Assembly (NCBI GenBank): GCA_014647715.1
Contig: BMPS01000023.1
Location: 1 to 33,184, forward strand
Length of the DNA: 33,184 nt
Origin: Streptomyces cinereus
Lineage (GTDB): Bacteria; Pseudomonadota; Gammaproteobacteria; Pseudomonadales; Moraxellaceae
Direction of reading: 5' to 3'
The notes beneath the pieces were generated by a model that saw only the letters and a list, made by a program, of their open reading frames with translations, did no database searches and was not told the DNA's origin. How positions within the stretch are numbered: position 1 is the first letter of the stretch; each line of letters opens with the position of its first letter. A program made the position numbers and the translations under genes. Shown in pieces: positions 8,056 to 16,226 of this stretch.

Positions 8056-8571
8056 ATGACTTTGTTAGATATGGTAGTGTTGTTTGTATTGTTTATGGGG
8101 TTGTGGCAGGGGTTTAATAATGGCTTGATGCGCTCACTGGTGGGCATGTTTGGTTGGCTATTGGCGCTGCTGCTCGCCAGTTATTTGGCAAAACCTTTAG
8201 CCCCGTTTTTTGTGTCGCTGACGGGCTCAACCGGCCTTAGTATCATTGCGGCATTCTTGGCAATTGGCTTATTTGTCATCGTGGGACTGCAAATTGTATT
8301 ATGGGTGATGAGTAAAACCTTGCAGGGGCTTCGGCTGAGCCTCCTAGATAAATTGGCAGGCGCAGGGTTTGGCTTGGTCAAAAATTTGGTCATTGTGTTG
8401 ATGCTGCTGAGTTTATTGGCGCCTTTTGTCAGTCAACGTGACTTTTGGCAGCAGTCTAAGTTTGCCAATGCGCTACTGCCACTGGCACCTTTTGCCACAC
8501 AAATCACCCAACAGCTTGCTGCCAATCTGGGGAAAACCGCTTTTGAAGGAATAGGGCAAATGGGTCAATAG
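8056..8571 (+). CDS. cvpA: CvpA family membrane protein
   Basis: A 171-residue protein with four hydrophobic segments (about 3-20, 25-48, 62-85 and 100-122). It begins MTLLDMVVLFVLFMGLWQGF and has the RSLVGMFGWLLALLLA segment typical of CvpA, the protein named for its need in colicin V production and since linked to envelope stress tolerance. The molecular function is unsettled. It sits 24 bases after pyrD and 133 bases before purF; the cvpA-purF order is widely conserved in proteobacteria and supports the call. Confidence 0.9.
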   Translation: MTLLDMVVLFVLFMGLWQGFNNGLMRSLVGMFGWLLALLLASYLAKPLAPFFVSLTGSTGLSIIAAFLAIGLFVIVGLQIVLWVMSKTLQGLRLSLLDKLAGAGFGLVKNLVIVLMLLSLLAPFVSQRDFWQQSKFANALLPLAPFATQITQQLAANLGKTAFEGIGQMGQ

Positions 8572-8641
8572 CATTGGTAAGTTTGACTGACGGCTAAAGT
8601 ATTGTAATTGTCAGCCGGCAAATAAAGGTAGTTTCATTCAA

Positions 8642-8671
8642 TTTTCATCAGGTCTCTTTTCATCAGGTCTC
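8642..8671. repeat. Perfect 15-bp tandem duplication before purF
   Basis: TTTTCATCAGGTCTC occurs twice back to back (8642-8656 and 8657-8671), 33 bases before the purF ATG and inside its likely 5' leader. Confidence 0.9.
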
Positions 8672-8704
8672 ATAGCCATCCGTGAAAAATCAAAGGGGTA
8701 AAGT

Positions 8705-10240
8705 ATGTGTGGAGTTGTCGGTATAGCCGCTCACAGTCCGGTTAATCAAATGCTATACGATGCGCTGACTATGCTGCAGCATCGCGGGCAAGATGCTGCG
8801 GGTATTGTGACATGTCAAGATGGACGTCTGTTTTTGCGTAAAGAAAATGGCATGGTGCGCGATGTGTTTATGACACGTCATATGATGCGTCTTGTCGGTA
8901 ATCAAGGCATCGGGCATGTACGTTACCCAACAGCTGGTACGTCTAGCAGTGCAGAAGCTCAGCCTTTTTATGTCAATTCGCCGTATGGTATTACCTTAGC
9001 GCATAATGGTAATTTGACCAACGCCGAAGAGATTGCCAAAGAACTGTTTATGGAAGATATGCGCCATATTAACACCGATTCTGATTCAGAAGTTTTGCTC
9101 AATGTGCTAGCGCATGAAATGCAAAAACTCGGTATCCAGCATCCAAGCCCCGATGATATTTTTGAAGCGATGACATCTGTCTACAAACGTATCGAAGGTG
9201 CTTATGCGGTTGTTGCTATGATTACAGGCTATGGTATTTTGGCTTTTCGTGACCCCAATGGCATTCGCCCGCTGATTTTTGGTCAACGATTAGCGGAAAA
9301 TGGCGGCTTTGAATATGTGGTGGCATCTGAGTCAGTTGCGTTAACTGCATTGGGTTTTGATATCGTTCGAGATGTGAAGCCCGGTGAAGCGATTTTTATC
9401 GATGAAAACAATAACTTCTTTAGTCGCCAATGTGTCGAAGCCAAAGAGTTTAGACCTTGTATTTTTGAATACGTCTATTTTGCCCGCCCAGATTCGATTA
9501 TTGATAATATTTCTGTTTATAAAGCCCGTATGCGTATGGGCGAGACTTTGGCGCAGAAAATCATCAAAGAATGGGGCGAAGATCACGGGATTGATGTGGT
9601 TATCCCTATTCCCGATACCTCACGTACTTCTGCGATGGAGCTTGCCCAGCATCTAGGTGTGAAATACCGTGAAGGTTTTATGAAAAACCGTTATATCGGT
9701 CGCACCTTTATTATGCCAGGTCAACAGCAGCGCAAAAAATCGGTACGTCAAAAATTAAGCGCGGTGCCTTTTGAATTTAGAAATAAAAACGTATTGTTGG
9801 TCGATGATTCAATTGTACGTGGCACAACCTGTCACGAGATTATCCAAATGGCACGTGACGCAGGCGCCAATAATGTGTATTTTGCCAGTGCCGCGCCACC
9901 GGTCAAATATCCCAATGTGTATGGTATTGACATGCCGGCGCGCAATGAACTGATTGCCTCCGGTCATAGTGTGGAAGAAGTGTGTGAAATCATCGGCGCG
10001 GATCGTTTGATATTCCAAGATTTGGATGATTTGATTGAAGCGGTACAAGACAAACACAGCGATGCCAAAAAATTTGACTGTTCGGTATTTGATGGCAAAT
10101 ACATCGCCGGTGGTATTGATGAAGATTATTTGGATGAATTGCAGCGTAGACGCAGTGATAAAGCCAAACAGAAAAAATCTGGGATACAAGACGTGGCTGA
10201 TACGCCCGTAGATATCGTCGGAGTACAAACCGAGGTGTAA
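8705..10240 (+). CDS. purF: Amidophosphoribosyltransferase
   Basis: This enzyme catalyses the first committed step of purine synthesis, moving glutamine amide nitrogen onto PRPP to give phosphoribosylamine. At 511 residues it has the family length. Cys2 (MCGVVGI) is the N-terminal glutamine-hydrolysing nucleophile, with no propeptide, as in the E. coli type. RYPTAG and HNGNLTN belong to the glutaminase domain. The PRPP-binding loop [13 protein letters not shown] is at 363-375, and GRTFI precedes it. The tail beyond about residue 480 is lysine-rich and variable. The ribosome-binding sequence AAAGGGGTAAAGT precedes the ATG. The gene ends at a strong bidirectional terminator shared with azlD. 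Confidence 0.98.
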   Translation: MCGVVGIAAHSPVNQMLYDALTMLQHRGQDAAGIVTCQDGRLFLRKENGMVRDVFMTRHMMRLVGNQGIGHVRYPTAGTSSSAEAQPFYVNSPYGITLAHNGNLTNAEEIAKELFMEDMRHINTDSDSEVLLNVLAHEMQKLGIQHPSPDDIFEAMTSVYKRIEGAYAVVAMITGYGILAFRDPNGIRPLIFGQRLAENGGFEYVVASESVALTALGFDIVRDVKPGEAIFIDENNNFFSRQCVEAKEFRPCIFEYVYFARPDSIIDNISVYKARMRMGETLAQKIIKEWGEDHGIDVVIPIPDTSRTSAMELAQHLGVKYREGFMKNRYIGRTFIMPGQQQRKKSVRQKLSAVPFEFRNKNVLLVDDSIVRGTTCHEIIQMARDAGANNVYFASAAPPVKYPNVYGIDMPARNELIASGHSVEEVCEIIGADRLIFQDLDDLIEAVQDKHSDAKKFDCSVFDGKYIAGGIDEDYLDELQRRRSDKAKQKKSGIQDVADTPVDIVGVQTEV

Positions 10241-10252
10241 ATTATCCTTAAT

Positions 10253-10279
10253 AAAAAAAGCCCAAGTTGGGCTTTTTTT
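10253..10279. terminator. Bidirectional terminator between purF and azlD
   Basis: GCCCAA (10260-10265) and TTGGGC (10267-10272) form the stem, with seven A before it and seven T after it. The two genes converge here, so the element can serve both strands. Confidence 0.9.
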
Positions 10280-10283
10280 ATGG

Positions 10284-10670
10284 CTATTGAAAACCTATCA
10301 GATTTAATCCCCATAAAAATCCATTAAGGCTAGCAATCCCCACCAGCATACTTAGCAGTAATTGCTTTTTCCAATGATAGCTGAGCAACACCACTATCAG
10401 CGCTAATATTTCTGCCACAAGTAATGGTGATAAGCCCAGACTCACAATCATAGCGTTGGGCATAGGCTTGGGCTGCTGCTGCCAATGCAAGGAGGTTAAA
10501 ATCAACAGCGTCATCACGGATAATGGCAATGCTTTATTCACCGCGAGCAACAAGGGCGCATCCAATAAACGCTTTGGCAAAATTATTGGGGTGATGCGGG
10601 TGAGAAAAGTCACCAACGCCATGGCAAAAGTAGCGGCGACTAAATAAAAGTTATCAGGTGGTGTGTTCAT
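10284..10670 (-). CDS. azlD: AzlD family branched-chain amino acid transport subunit
   Basis: A 128-residue highly hydrophobic protein with about four membrane segments. The first segment region (FATMALVTFLTRITPIILP-like: MALVTFLTRITPIILPKRLL, in part) carries the TRxxPxxLP signature usual in AzlD. AzlD is the small partner of AzlC, and together they export branched-chain amino acids and analogues such as azaleucine. The gene lies 45 bases downstream of azlC on the same strand and ends at the terminator shared with purF. Confidence 0.88.
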   Translation of the reverse strand: MNTPPDNFYLVAATFAMALVTFLTRITPIILPKRLLDAPLLLAVNKALPLSVMTLLILTSLHWQQQPKPMPNAMIVSLGLSPLLVAEILALIVVLLSYHWKKQLLLSMLVGIASLNGFLWGLNLIGFQ

Positions 10671-10715
10671 AATATTCTAACGATTAATCAAATAAATTTT
10701 TTTATAGCTGAACTG

Positions 10716-11423
10716 TCAAGTAGCTTGCTGATGAGCAGATTTATTGCTCATAAAAAAGTGGATGATAATGAGTCCCAAACTCACGCAAATCGCTGATAGT
10801 AGCAACCAATCGGATATAAAATAAAACGCCGTTATAAATGCAATGATGGCGATGAATATGGGATAGTAAGCTTTGACCGCTTTAAACTGCTCGTAGGCTA
10901 AAATAGCAAACAAGCACACTAACGCAAAATCCAAATGAGGCACCCAATCATTGAGCCCTGCACCCAGCAAAATGCCCAATATGGTACCGATAACCCAATA
11001 ACACTGATTGAGCAAACTCACCGGTAGTATGAGTCTTTGGCGTTCATTTTCATGAAGGGTGGTTAACACGGAAAAAGTTTCATCGGTTAACGCAAACAAG
11101 CAATAAAATCGACTGATAGGATTTGATGGTAATTGTTTTAACAAAGGAATGGCATAAAAAGCATGGCGCAAATTTATCGCTAAAGTATTGCTGGCGATGG
11201 TTGAGATTCCAACCCCGCCCGCTAACAGCGTAATAGAAGCATATTGCGCCGCACCCGCATATAACACCACACTAGATAAAATCGCCGCCCATATAGGCAG
11301 TTTTGCGGCCACAAACAACACGCCAAAGGCAATCCCTGCAGGTATATAGCCCATTGCCACAGGAAAACTTACTTTAAACGCCTGTTGCCATAACCCATTT
11401 TTTATTAATTCATTTGTCATCAT
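10716..11423 (-). CDS. azlC: AzlC family branched-chain amino acid exporter, large subunit
   Basis: A 235-residue inner-membrane protein with many hydrophobic segments. The start of the first conserved block reads FKVSFPVAMGYIPAGIAFG, and AGAAQYASITLL and NLRHAFYAIPL follow, all typical of AzlC/YgaZ proteins. It forms a two-subunit transporter with AzlD, encoded directly downstream. A second ATG immediately after the first could also serve as the start. The ribosome-binding site is weak. The gene follows the secF terminator, so it should have its own promoter in the short 11424-11450 stretch or depend on read-through. Confidence 0.92.
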   Translation of the reverse strand: MMTNELIKNGLWQQAFKVSFPVAMGYIPAGIAFGVLFVAAKLPIWAAILSSVVLYAGAAQYASITLLAGGVGISTIASNTLAINLRHAFYAIPLLKQLPSNPISRFYCLFALTDETFSVLTTLHENERQRLILPVSLLNQCYWVIGTILGILLGAGLNDWVPHLDFALVCLFAILAYEQFKAVKAYYPIFIAIIAFITAFYFISDWLLLSAICVSLGLIIIHFFMSNKSAHQQAT

Positions 11424-11450
11424 TGCTATTCTTGTTTAGATTCTAGCCAT

Positions 11451-11479
11451 AAAAATACCCTAGCAAGTAGGGTATTTTT
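11451..11479 (-). terminator. Terminator after secF
   Basis: AAAAATACCCTA (11451-11462) and TAGGGTATTTTT (11468-11479) form a perfect stem with a 5-base loop. It lies 14 bases beyond the secF stop and divides yajC-secD-secF from azlC-azlD. Confidence 0.88.
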
Positions 11480-11493
11480 GCCGCTTAAATCAT

Positions 11494-12750
11494 TTATTGA
11501 TTATCTACTACTTTGTTGTCATACATAGGCGCATTGCGGTCTTCAAAAACCACTTCGTCCTCAACAAATTCTGGTTTGACTTCGACAATAAAGTCTTTGC
11601 GTGACATACCGAGCCACAGTGGAATCGCACTGGCAATATATACCGATGAGAAAGTACCTAAAATCAAGCCAATGAGCAATGCTACAGAAAACCAATGTAA
11701 GCTTTCGCCGCCAAGTAGCAGCATCGCGACCACCACCAGCAACACCGTTGAAATAGTCATAATAGTACGACGTAGCGTTTCGGTGAGCGATAAATTGACA
11801 ATTTGCGCTGGGCTAGCACCACGGACACGGCGGAAATTCTCACGGATACGGTCAAAGACCACGATGGTATCGTTAATCGAATAGCCAATCAATGATAACA
11901 CCGCGGCAAGCACGGTCAAGTCAAACGGCCATCCGAAAAGTGCGAAAATACCCACAGTGATAATAGTATCATGAAATAACGCCAACACCGCGCCTAAGGC
12001 TAATTTGGCTTGGAAACGCACCATCACATAAATAAACATACACAGTAATGCCAGTGCCGTTGCCCCCAAGGAGCTGACATAAATCTCATTACCTACTTGA
12101 CTGCCAACCACGTCAATATTCTTGATGGTAGCATTGTTGTTGGGTAAATCTAACGCCGCATCAAGAGAGTTTGATAACCCTTCGATTTGTTTTTGCGGGG
12201 GCAGGCGTACCAAAATTTCTTTGTTACTGCCCAAATATTGCACCACACTGTCATTGATTTTATGGCTTGCTAAGGCTGACTGAACTTGGGCTTGTTGCAC
12301 AGGTTGCTCATAAACAACCGTGGCTGACACACCGCCAGTAAAATCTAAGCCTAGGTTTAAACCTTTAGTTAAAATAGCGACCAAACCTAGAATCGTTAAG
12401 ATGGCTGATAATATGGCAAAAGGTTTAGCTACCTTTAAAAAATCAATGATACGCCGACCGGCAAAGAATTTTTCACCGCCAAAATTCTCTGCTGAAAATT
12501 CAGACGTGGCAGCGTTAGCCACCGCTAACCCCGCCCCAGCGTTTTGGGGTATCGTATCGGTGGGAGTAGCAGGCTGCTTGACCAAATTTTTATTCACCCC
12601 TTTACCATTACGGCGCGGCGTTTTGCGGTGCTGTGTATTTGATGCCATTTCATCACTACGACGTACGCCGAGCTCTGAGAGTTTTTGCTCGGGGTTAATG
12701 GGTTCTGAGCTGTCTAAACCGTCTAGATCCTCTAACTTATCATTATTCAT
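11494..12750 (-). CDS. secF: Protein translocase subunit SecF
   Basis: SecF with SecD uses the proton motive force to help pull proteins through SecYEG. The core (about residues 105-400) has the first membrane segment, the periplasmic domain beginning GLNLGLDFTGG, and the block of five membrane segments with SLIGYSINDTIVVFDRIRE. The start is the ATG at 12750 (418 residues): GGAG lies 7 bases upstream, directly after the secD stop, whereas a longer TTG start at 12768 would run back into secD. The protein is about 95 residues longer than E. coli SecF (323); the excess is a hydrophilic N-terminus with many Asp, Glu, Lys, Arg and Asn residues. The secD-secF gap of 10 bases implies translational coupling. 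Confidence 0.96.
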   Translation of the reverse strand: MNNDKLEDLDGLDSSEPINPEQKLSELGVRRSDEMASNTQHRKTPRRNGKGVNKNLVKQPATPTDTIPQNAGAGLAVANAATSEFSAENFGGEKFFAGRRIIDFLKVAKPFAILSAILTILGLVAILTKGLNLGLDFTGGVSATVVYEQPVQQAQVQSALASHKINDSVVQYLGSNKEILVRLPPQKQIEGLSNSLDAALDLPNNNATIKNIDVVGSQVGNEIYVSSLGATALALLCMFIYVMVRFQAKLALGAVLALFHDTIITVGIFALFGWPFDLTVLAAVLSLIGYSINDTIVVFDRIRENFRRVRGASPAQIVNLSLTETLRRTIMTISTVLLVVVAMLLLGGESLHWFSVALLIGLILGTFSSVYIASAIPLWLGMSRKDFIVEVKPEFVEDEVVFEDRNAPMYDNKVVDNQ

Positions 12751-12760
12751 TATTCGCTCC

Positions 12761-14656
12761 TTAACCAATACTTAGGCGTTTGACAGTTTTGCGGTAGCCA
12801 TAAGCTAACTGTACCAGTGCACGCGTGACGGTCACCGAGGTGAAGATAGAGCTGGCAATACCAATGGCTAAGGTGACAGCAAAACCTTTAATCGGACCTG
12901 TACCAATCGCAAATAAAATAAATGCGACAATCAAGGTAGTCAGCTGCGCATCAAAAATACTGGTAAATGCGCGATTAAAACCCGCCACAATCGCAGATTT
13001 AGGTCTGGCGCCGTTGGCAAGCTCTTCGCGGATGCGTTCAAATATCAGTACGTTGGCATCCACCGCCATCCCGATGGTTAACACAATACCTGCGATACCC
13101 GGCAATGTCAGGGCAGAACCAATCAATGACATGATGGCTAAAATCATCATTAAGTTAAAAATCAACGCGATATTGGCAATTAAGCCGAATAAACGATAAA
13201 AGATAATCATAAATAAGAACACGAGTAAGTAGCCGACTTGGGTAGAGAACATACCTTTTTGGATGTTATCTTGCCCCAATGATGGACCAATAGTACGTTC
13301 TTCAACAAAATACATGGGCGCCGCTAGCGCACCTGCACGAAGTAACAAAGCCAGCTCTGAGGCTTCTGCATTACTATCTAAGCCCGTGATTTGGAAAGTT
13401 GAGCCAAAGACGCCTTGAATGGTCGCTTGATTGATAATATGGCTTTCTGCGTAAGGTGTTCTTACTTCTTTATTTTGACCCGTCACTGGGTCTGGCTGGA
13501 AGGTGACACGCTGCTTATTTTCAATAAACAGCACCGCCATTTGTTTGCCCACTGATTTTGCTGTGGTGTTTTGCATCAAACGACCACCCGCGTTATCCAG
13601 CGTGATATTCACTTGGGGGCGACCATTTTGATCCATCCCTGCTTGGGCATCCTGTACGTTTCGACCGGTGACTACAGCTTGACGTTCCAATAAGGTTTTT
13701 TGTGGGCTGTCGACTTGACCAAATGAGTAGGCTTCAGTGCCTGCAGGCAATACCCCAGATGGATTGGCTTGGAAAGTATTGTTTTGCTCAGAGACCATGC
13801 GAAATTCGAGATTGGCGGTACGACCAATGACCCGTTTGGCTTCTGCGGTATCTTGTACCCCGGGTAATTCCACCACAATACGATTGGCACCTTGTGATTG
13901 CACCACGGCTTCAGCCACGCCTAGCTCATTAATACGGTTACGCAAAGTCGTCAAGTTTTGGGTGACCGCATCTTGAGAAATTTGTGAAATCGTCGACTGG
14001 GTCAAGGTCATGTTAATCGCTGGACCCCCCGCATTGATTAGTGGTTGTAATTCGTAATTTGTCCCAAAGCGACTACGTAACACATTCATGGCTTGATCAC
14101 GCGCGGCATTATCGACAAAGTTTAACGTCAGATTATTTTGCCCTGCTTGTAAATTGGTCAAGGCAATTTTTTGGTTGCGTAGCTCTGTACGAATATCTCG
14201 AGTTAAGTTTTCCAAACGCTGAGAGACGGTTTTGCTCATATCGACTTCTAGTACAAACCGTACACCACCTCGCAAGTCCAACCCTAATTTAATAGGATTG
14301 CCACCAATATTACGTAGCCATGCTGGCGTGGTTTGCGCCAAGTTCAGTGCTACCACGTAATTATCGCCAAGCTTTTCTTTTAGCACTTGTTGCGCTTTAA
14401 GCTGCGTTTCAGTCGACTCATCACCAATTTTTAACAAAGCTGATTTACCATCAAAACTGTTGTTTTTGGTTGGGATGTTGGCGGCATTTAGGATGGTTTC
14501 CGCTTGTTTTAGCACATCATTGGTCAATGTGGTACTAGCGGAAGCCCCCGTGATTTGAACGGCGGGCTTGTCTGGGTAAAGGTTTGGTAGGGCATACAGG
14601 GTGCTCAGTAGCAGCACAATGCCGATTAAAAAGTATTTCCAAGCAGGGTAGTGCAT
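12761..14656 (-). CDS. secD: Protein translocase subunit SecD
   Basis: A 631-residue membrane protein (E. coli 615). An N-terminal membrane segment (about 8-25) is followed by the large periplasmic region, which has GGNPIKLGLDLRGGVRFVLEV (the LGLDLRGG signature) and the TLRNRINELGVAEAVVQSQG segment. The C-terminal membrane block includes GMAVDANVLIFERIREEL, the counterpart of the GYSINDTIVVFDRIRE motif in SecF. It works with SecF and YajC in the accessory translocon complex. The gene lies between yajC and secF on the minus strand, the usual order. Confidence 0.97.
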   Translation of the reverse strand: MHYPAWKYFLIGIVLLLSTLYALPNLYPDKPAVQITGASASTTLTNDVLKQAETILNAANIPTKNNSFDGKSALLKIGDESTETQLKAQQVLKEKLGDNYVVALNLAQTTPAWLRNIGGNPIKLGLDLRGGVRFVLEVDMSKTVSQRLENLTRDIRTELRNQKIALTNLQAGQNNLTLNFVDNAARDQAMNVLRSRFGTNYELQPLINAGGPAINMTLTQSTISQISQDAVTQNLTTLRNRINELGVAEAVVQSQGANRIVVELPGVQDTAEAKRVIGRTANLEFRMVSEQNNTFQANPSGVLPAGTEAYSFGQVDSPQKTLLERQAVVTGRNVQDAQAGMDQNGRPQVNITLDNAGGRLMQNTTAKSVGKQMAVLFIENKQRVTFQPDPVTGQNKEVRTPYAESHIINQATIQGVFGSTFQITGLDSNAEASELALLLRAGALAAPMYFVEERTIGPSLGQDNIQKGMFSTQVGYLLVFLFMIIFYRLFGLIANIALIFNLMMILAIMSLIGSALTLPGIAGIVLTIGMAVDANVLIFERIREELANGARPKSAIVAGFNRAFTSIFDAQLTTLIVAFILFAIGTGPIKGFAVTLAIGIASSIFTSVTVTRALVQLAYGYRKTVKRLSIG

Positions 14657-14754
14657 AATCTTGACTTCTTAAACTTGATTTTTTTTAGGTAACTAGTTGT
14701 TCTACTAGGGCTATTAACCGCGATCAACAAGGCAGTACAATATCATAATAGCCA

Positions 14755-14787
14755 GTTGGCAACTTAACAGAATGCTAGGTTGCCAAC
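14755..14787 (-). promoter_or_regulatory. Hairpin in the yajC-secD gap
   Basis: GTTGGCAAC (14755-14763) and GTTGCCAAC (14779-14787) are perfect inverted repeats with a 15-base loop. No T-run follows on either strand, so it is more likely a processing, stability or partial attenuation element than a full terminator. Confidence 0.45.
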
Positions 14788-14811
14788 CTGACAGGTGAGC
14801 TGCATCAGCAA

Positions 14812-15171
14812 TTATTTAAGACTATCAATGGTACCTACAGGCAATACCGAAATGATTGAGGCACGTTGCACCATCACCTCTTGGGTAGTATTTAATGCAA
14901 CAACCGCATATTCACCTTGAAGTTTTTTGATTTTTCCCATCAAGCCACCGGCAAATACCACTTCATTGCCTTCTTTAATGGCATCAATCATTTGACGATG
15001 CTCTTTGTTACGACGGCTTTGTGGTCGGATAATAATAAAATAAAAAATAGCAAAAAAAGCCAATGGCAATAGCATTTGCATAATGGTGGAAGCACCCGTT
15101 CCAGTAGGCGCTGCCGCCGCACCTTCCGCATGGGCAGATTGGATAAATGCTAAAATAGCGGTAAGTAGCAT
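14812..15171 (-). CDS. yajC: Preprotein translocase subunit YajC
   Basis: YajC is a small inner-membrane partner of SecDF. The sequence has one membrane segment (about residues 33-55) followed by the family signature FYFIIIRPQSRRNKEHRQM and a basic cytoplasmic domain with VVFAGGLMGKIKKL. From the ATG at 15171 the protein has 119 residues, close to the usual 110, and AAGGG lies 10 bases before it. In-frame starts at 15204 and 15249 would add 11 or 26 residues and have poorer ribosome-binding sites. Its short hydrophobic start ending AHA|EG looks like a signal peptide. It opens the yajC-secD-secF operon; tgt and queA, which often precede it, are absent here. Confidence 0.92.
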   Translation of the reverse strand: MLLTAILAFIQSAHAEGAAAAPTGTGASTIMQMLLPLAFFAIFYFIIIRPQSRRNKEHRQMIDAIKEGNEVVFAGGLMGKIKKLQGEYAVVALNTTQEVMVQRASIISVLPVGTIDSLK

Positions 15172-15501
15172 AATTGAAATACCCTTAAATTGAGATTTAG
15201 TCATAAAACAGTGATAAAAACAACCTGTAATGATAACCGATTTAGCCAAATTAATAAATGATTAACCCTTGTTTGCTGAAATAATTCAGCGCTAGGAAGA
15301 TGAACGGTGAGTAGAAAATCCAGCGATTTTGGATGGTTTTGGATAATAAGGTCAAAAATTTTTATCGGAATTATTCACTATTTTATGCTTGATTATTAAC
15401 AATGACGTAACAATAAAGTTAATGGTTATGCTATGCTTAGTTGTAACAAATTATTTCTTTTAGGGTCAAACAATTGGTGTTACCAATTGAAGGAAAATCT
15501 C

Positions 15502-16011
15502 ATGACTATCACGTTAAATTTTCAACCGATTGATAAAATCCGAAAGCAGGTAAGGTCAAAACTATGGCTAGGCGTAGTCATCGCGACTTCGTTAACCGGC
15601 CCAACGCTGGCAAACGCTGAGATCACCCAGCGTGATATCGATAATTACGGTACTGCGATGGCATCTGCAGCAAATGCTAAGAGCATTTCGCGCGTTGCAA
15701 GCCTAGTGGCAGATGATGCCTTGATATCTGTGTCGCGTAAAGGAAAAACCACCACCTTAAATAAAACCAATTATCTAAACCTCTTGCAAAACAACTGGTC
15801 AAAAGCAACGCGATATGGCTATGATATACAATTAAACAATGTGGTATCTAGCGGTAACCAGGCCAAAGCAGATGCGATAACAACAGAAGTCATCGTCGAA
15901 AATAACGTAACGACACGTTTAGTAACAACTTCACGTATTACCTTCGCTGAAAGCGGTAACTCAGTGTTATTGTCCAGGGCGATTAGCCAACTGGTGATTG
16001 AAAAGCACTAA
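15502..16011 (+). CDS. Small secreted protein, possible NTF2-like fold
   Basis: A 169-residue protein with a long N-terminal signal peptide (hydrophobic core LWLGVVIATSLTG, cleavage ANA|EI near residue 39). The mature part begins with a helix-rich stretch and then alternating strands. The arrangement YGTAMASAANAKSISRVASLVADDALISV (first part, helix plus VADDALI) followed by beta strands resembles SnoaL/NTF2-like proteins, but I cannot confirm this. The ATG at 15502 is favoured by GAAGGA 7 bases upstream; a longer start at 15433 would spoil the signal peptide. The gene stands alone between yajC (divergent) and the transglycosylase gene, with its own terminator. Function unknown. Confidence 0.65.
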   Translation: MTITLNFQPIDKIRKQVRSKLWLGVVIATSLTGPTLANAEITQRDIDNYGTAMASAANAKSISRVASLVADDALISVSRKGKTTTLNKTNYLNLLQNNWSKATRYGYDIQLNNVVSSGNQAKADAITTEVIVENNVTTRLVTTSRITFAESGNSVLLSRAISQLVIEKH

Positions 16012-16030
16012 TTTAGTGGTGTTAAAAAGG

Positions 16031-16060
16031 GTGGTACAAAAGTTTTGTGCCACTTTTTTT
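16031..16060 (+). terminator. Terminator after the small secreted protein gene
   Basis: GTGGTACAAAA (16031-16041) pairs with TTTTGTGCCAC (16043-16053), with one T-G pair, and is followed by seven T. Confidence 0.88.
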
Positions 16061-16226
16061 ATGGATTCTAGTATAATTTCAGCCAATATTTAATTTCACT
16101 GGCTTGAAATCACAGCCGTTTTTTTATTTATAATGTCAAATTTTAGCTTATATTCTTTCATAGTTTTACGCTATGAGATGGATATATGTCCTACATCTAA
16201 ATTGCAAAAAAGAGCTAGGAATTATC

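Noticed and set aside
9809-10228. 139-codon minus-strand frame inside purF
   Set aside because: It lies wholly opposite a clear purF coding region, has no ribosome-binding site and no recognisable protein features. The same holds for the other opposite- or shifted-frame readings within secD, secF, tolA, hscA and mltD.
12751-12768. TTG start for secF at 12768
   Set aside because: It runs back into secD, and the GGAG ribosome-binding site lies between this codon and the ATG at 12750.
15275-15290. GCTGAAATAATTCAGC palindrome between yajC and the small secreted protein gene
   Set aside because: Only six pairing bases per arm with an A+T centre, and no second copy nearby. It is too weak to call an operator.
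16078-16110. TTTCAGCCA/TGGCTTGAAA inverted pair upstream of the transglycosylase gene
   Set aside because: The arms differ in length by one base and are separated by an A+T-rich loop. It may be chance in this composition.
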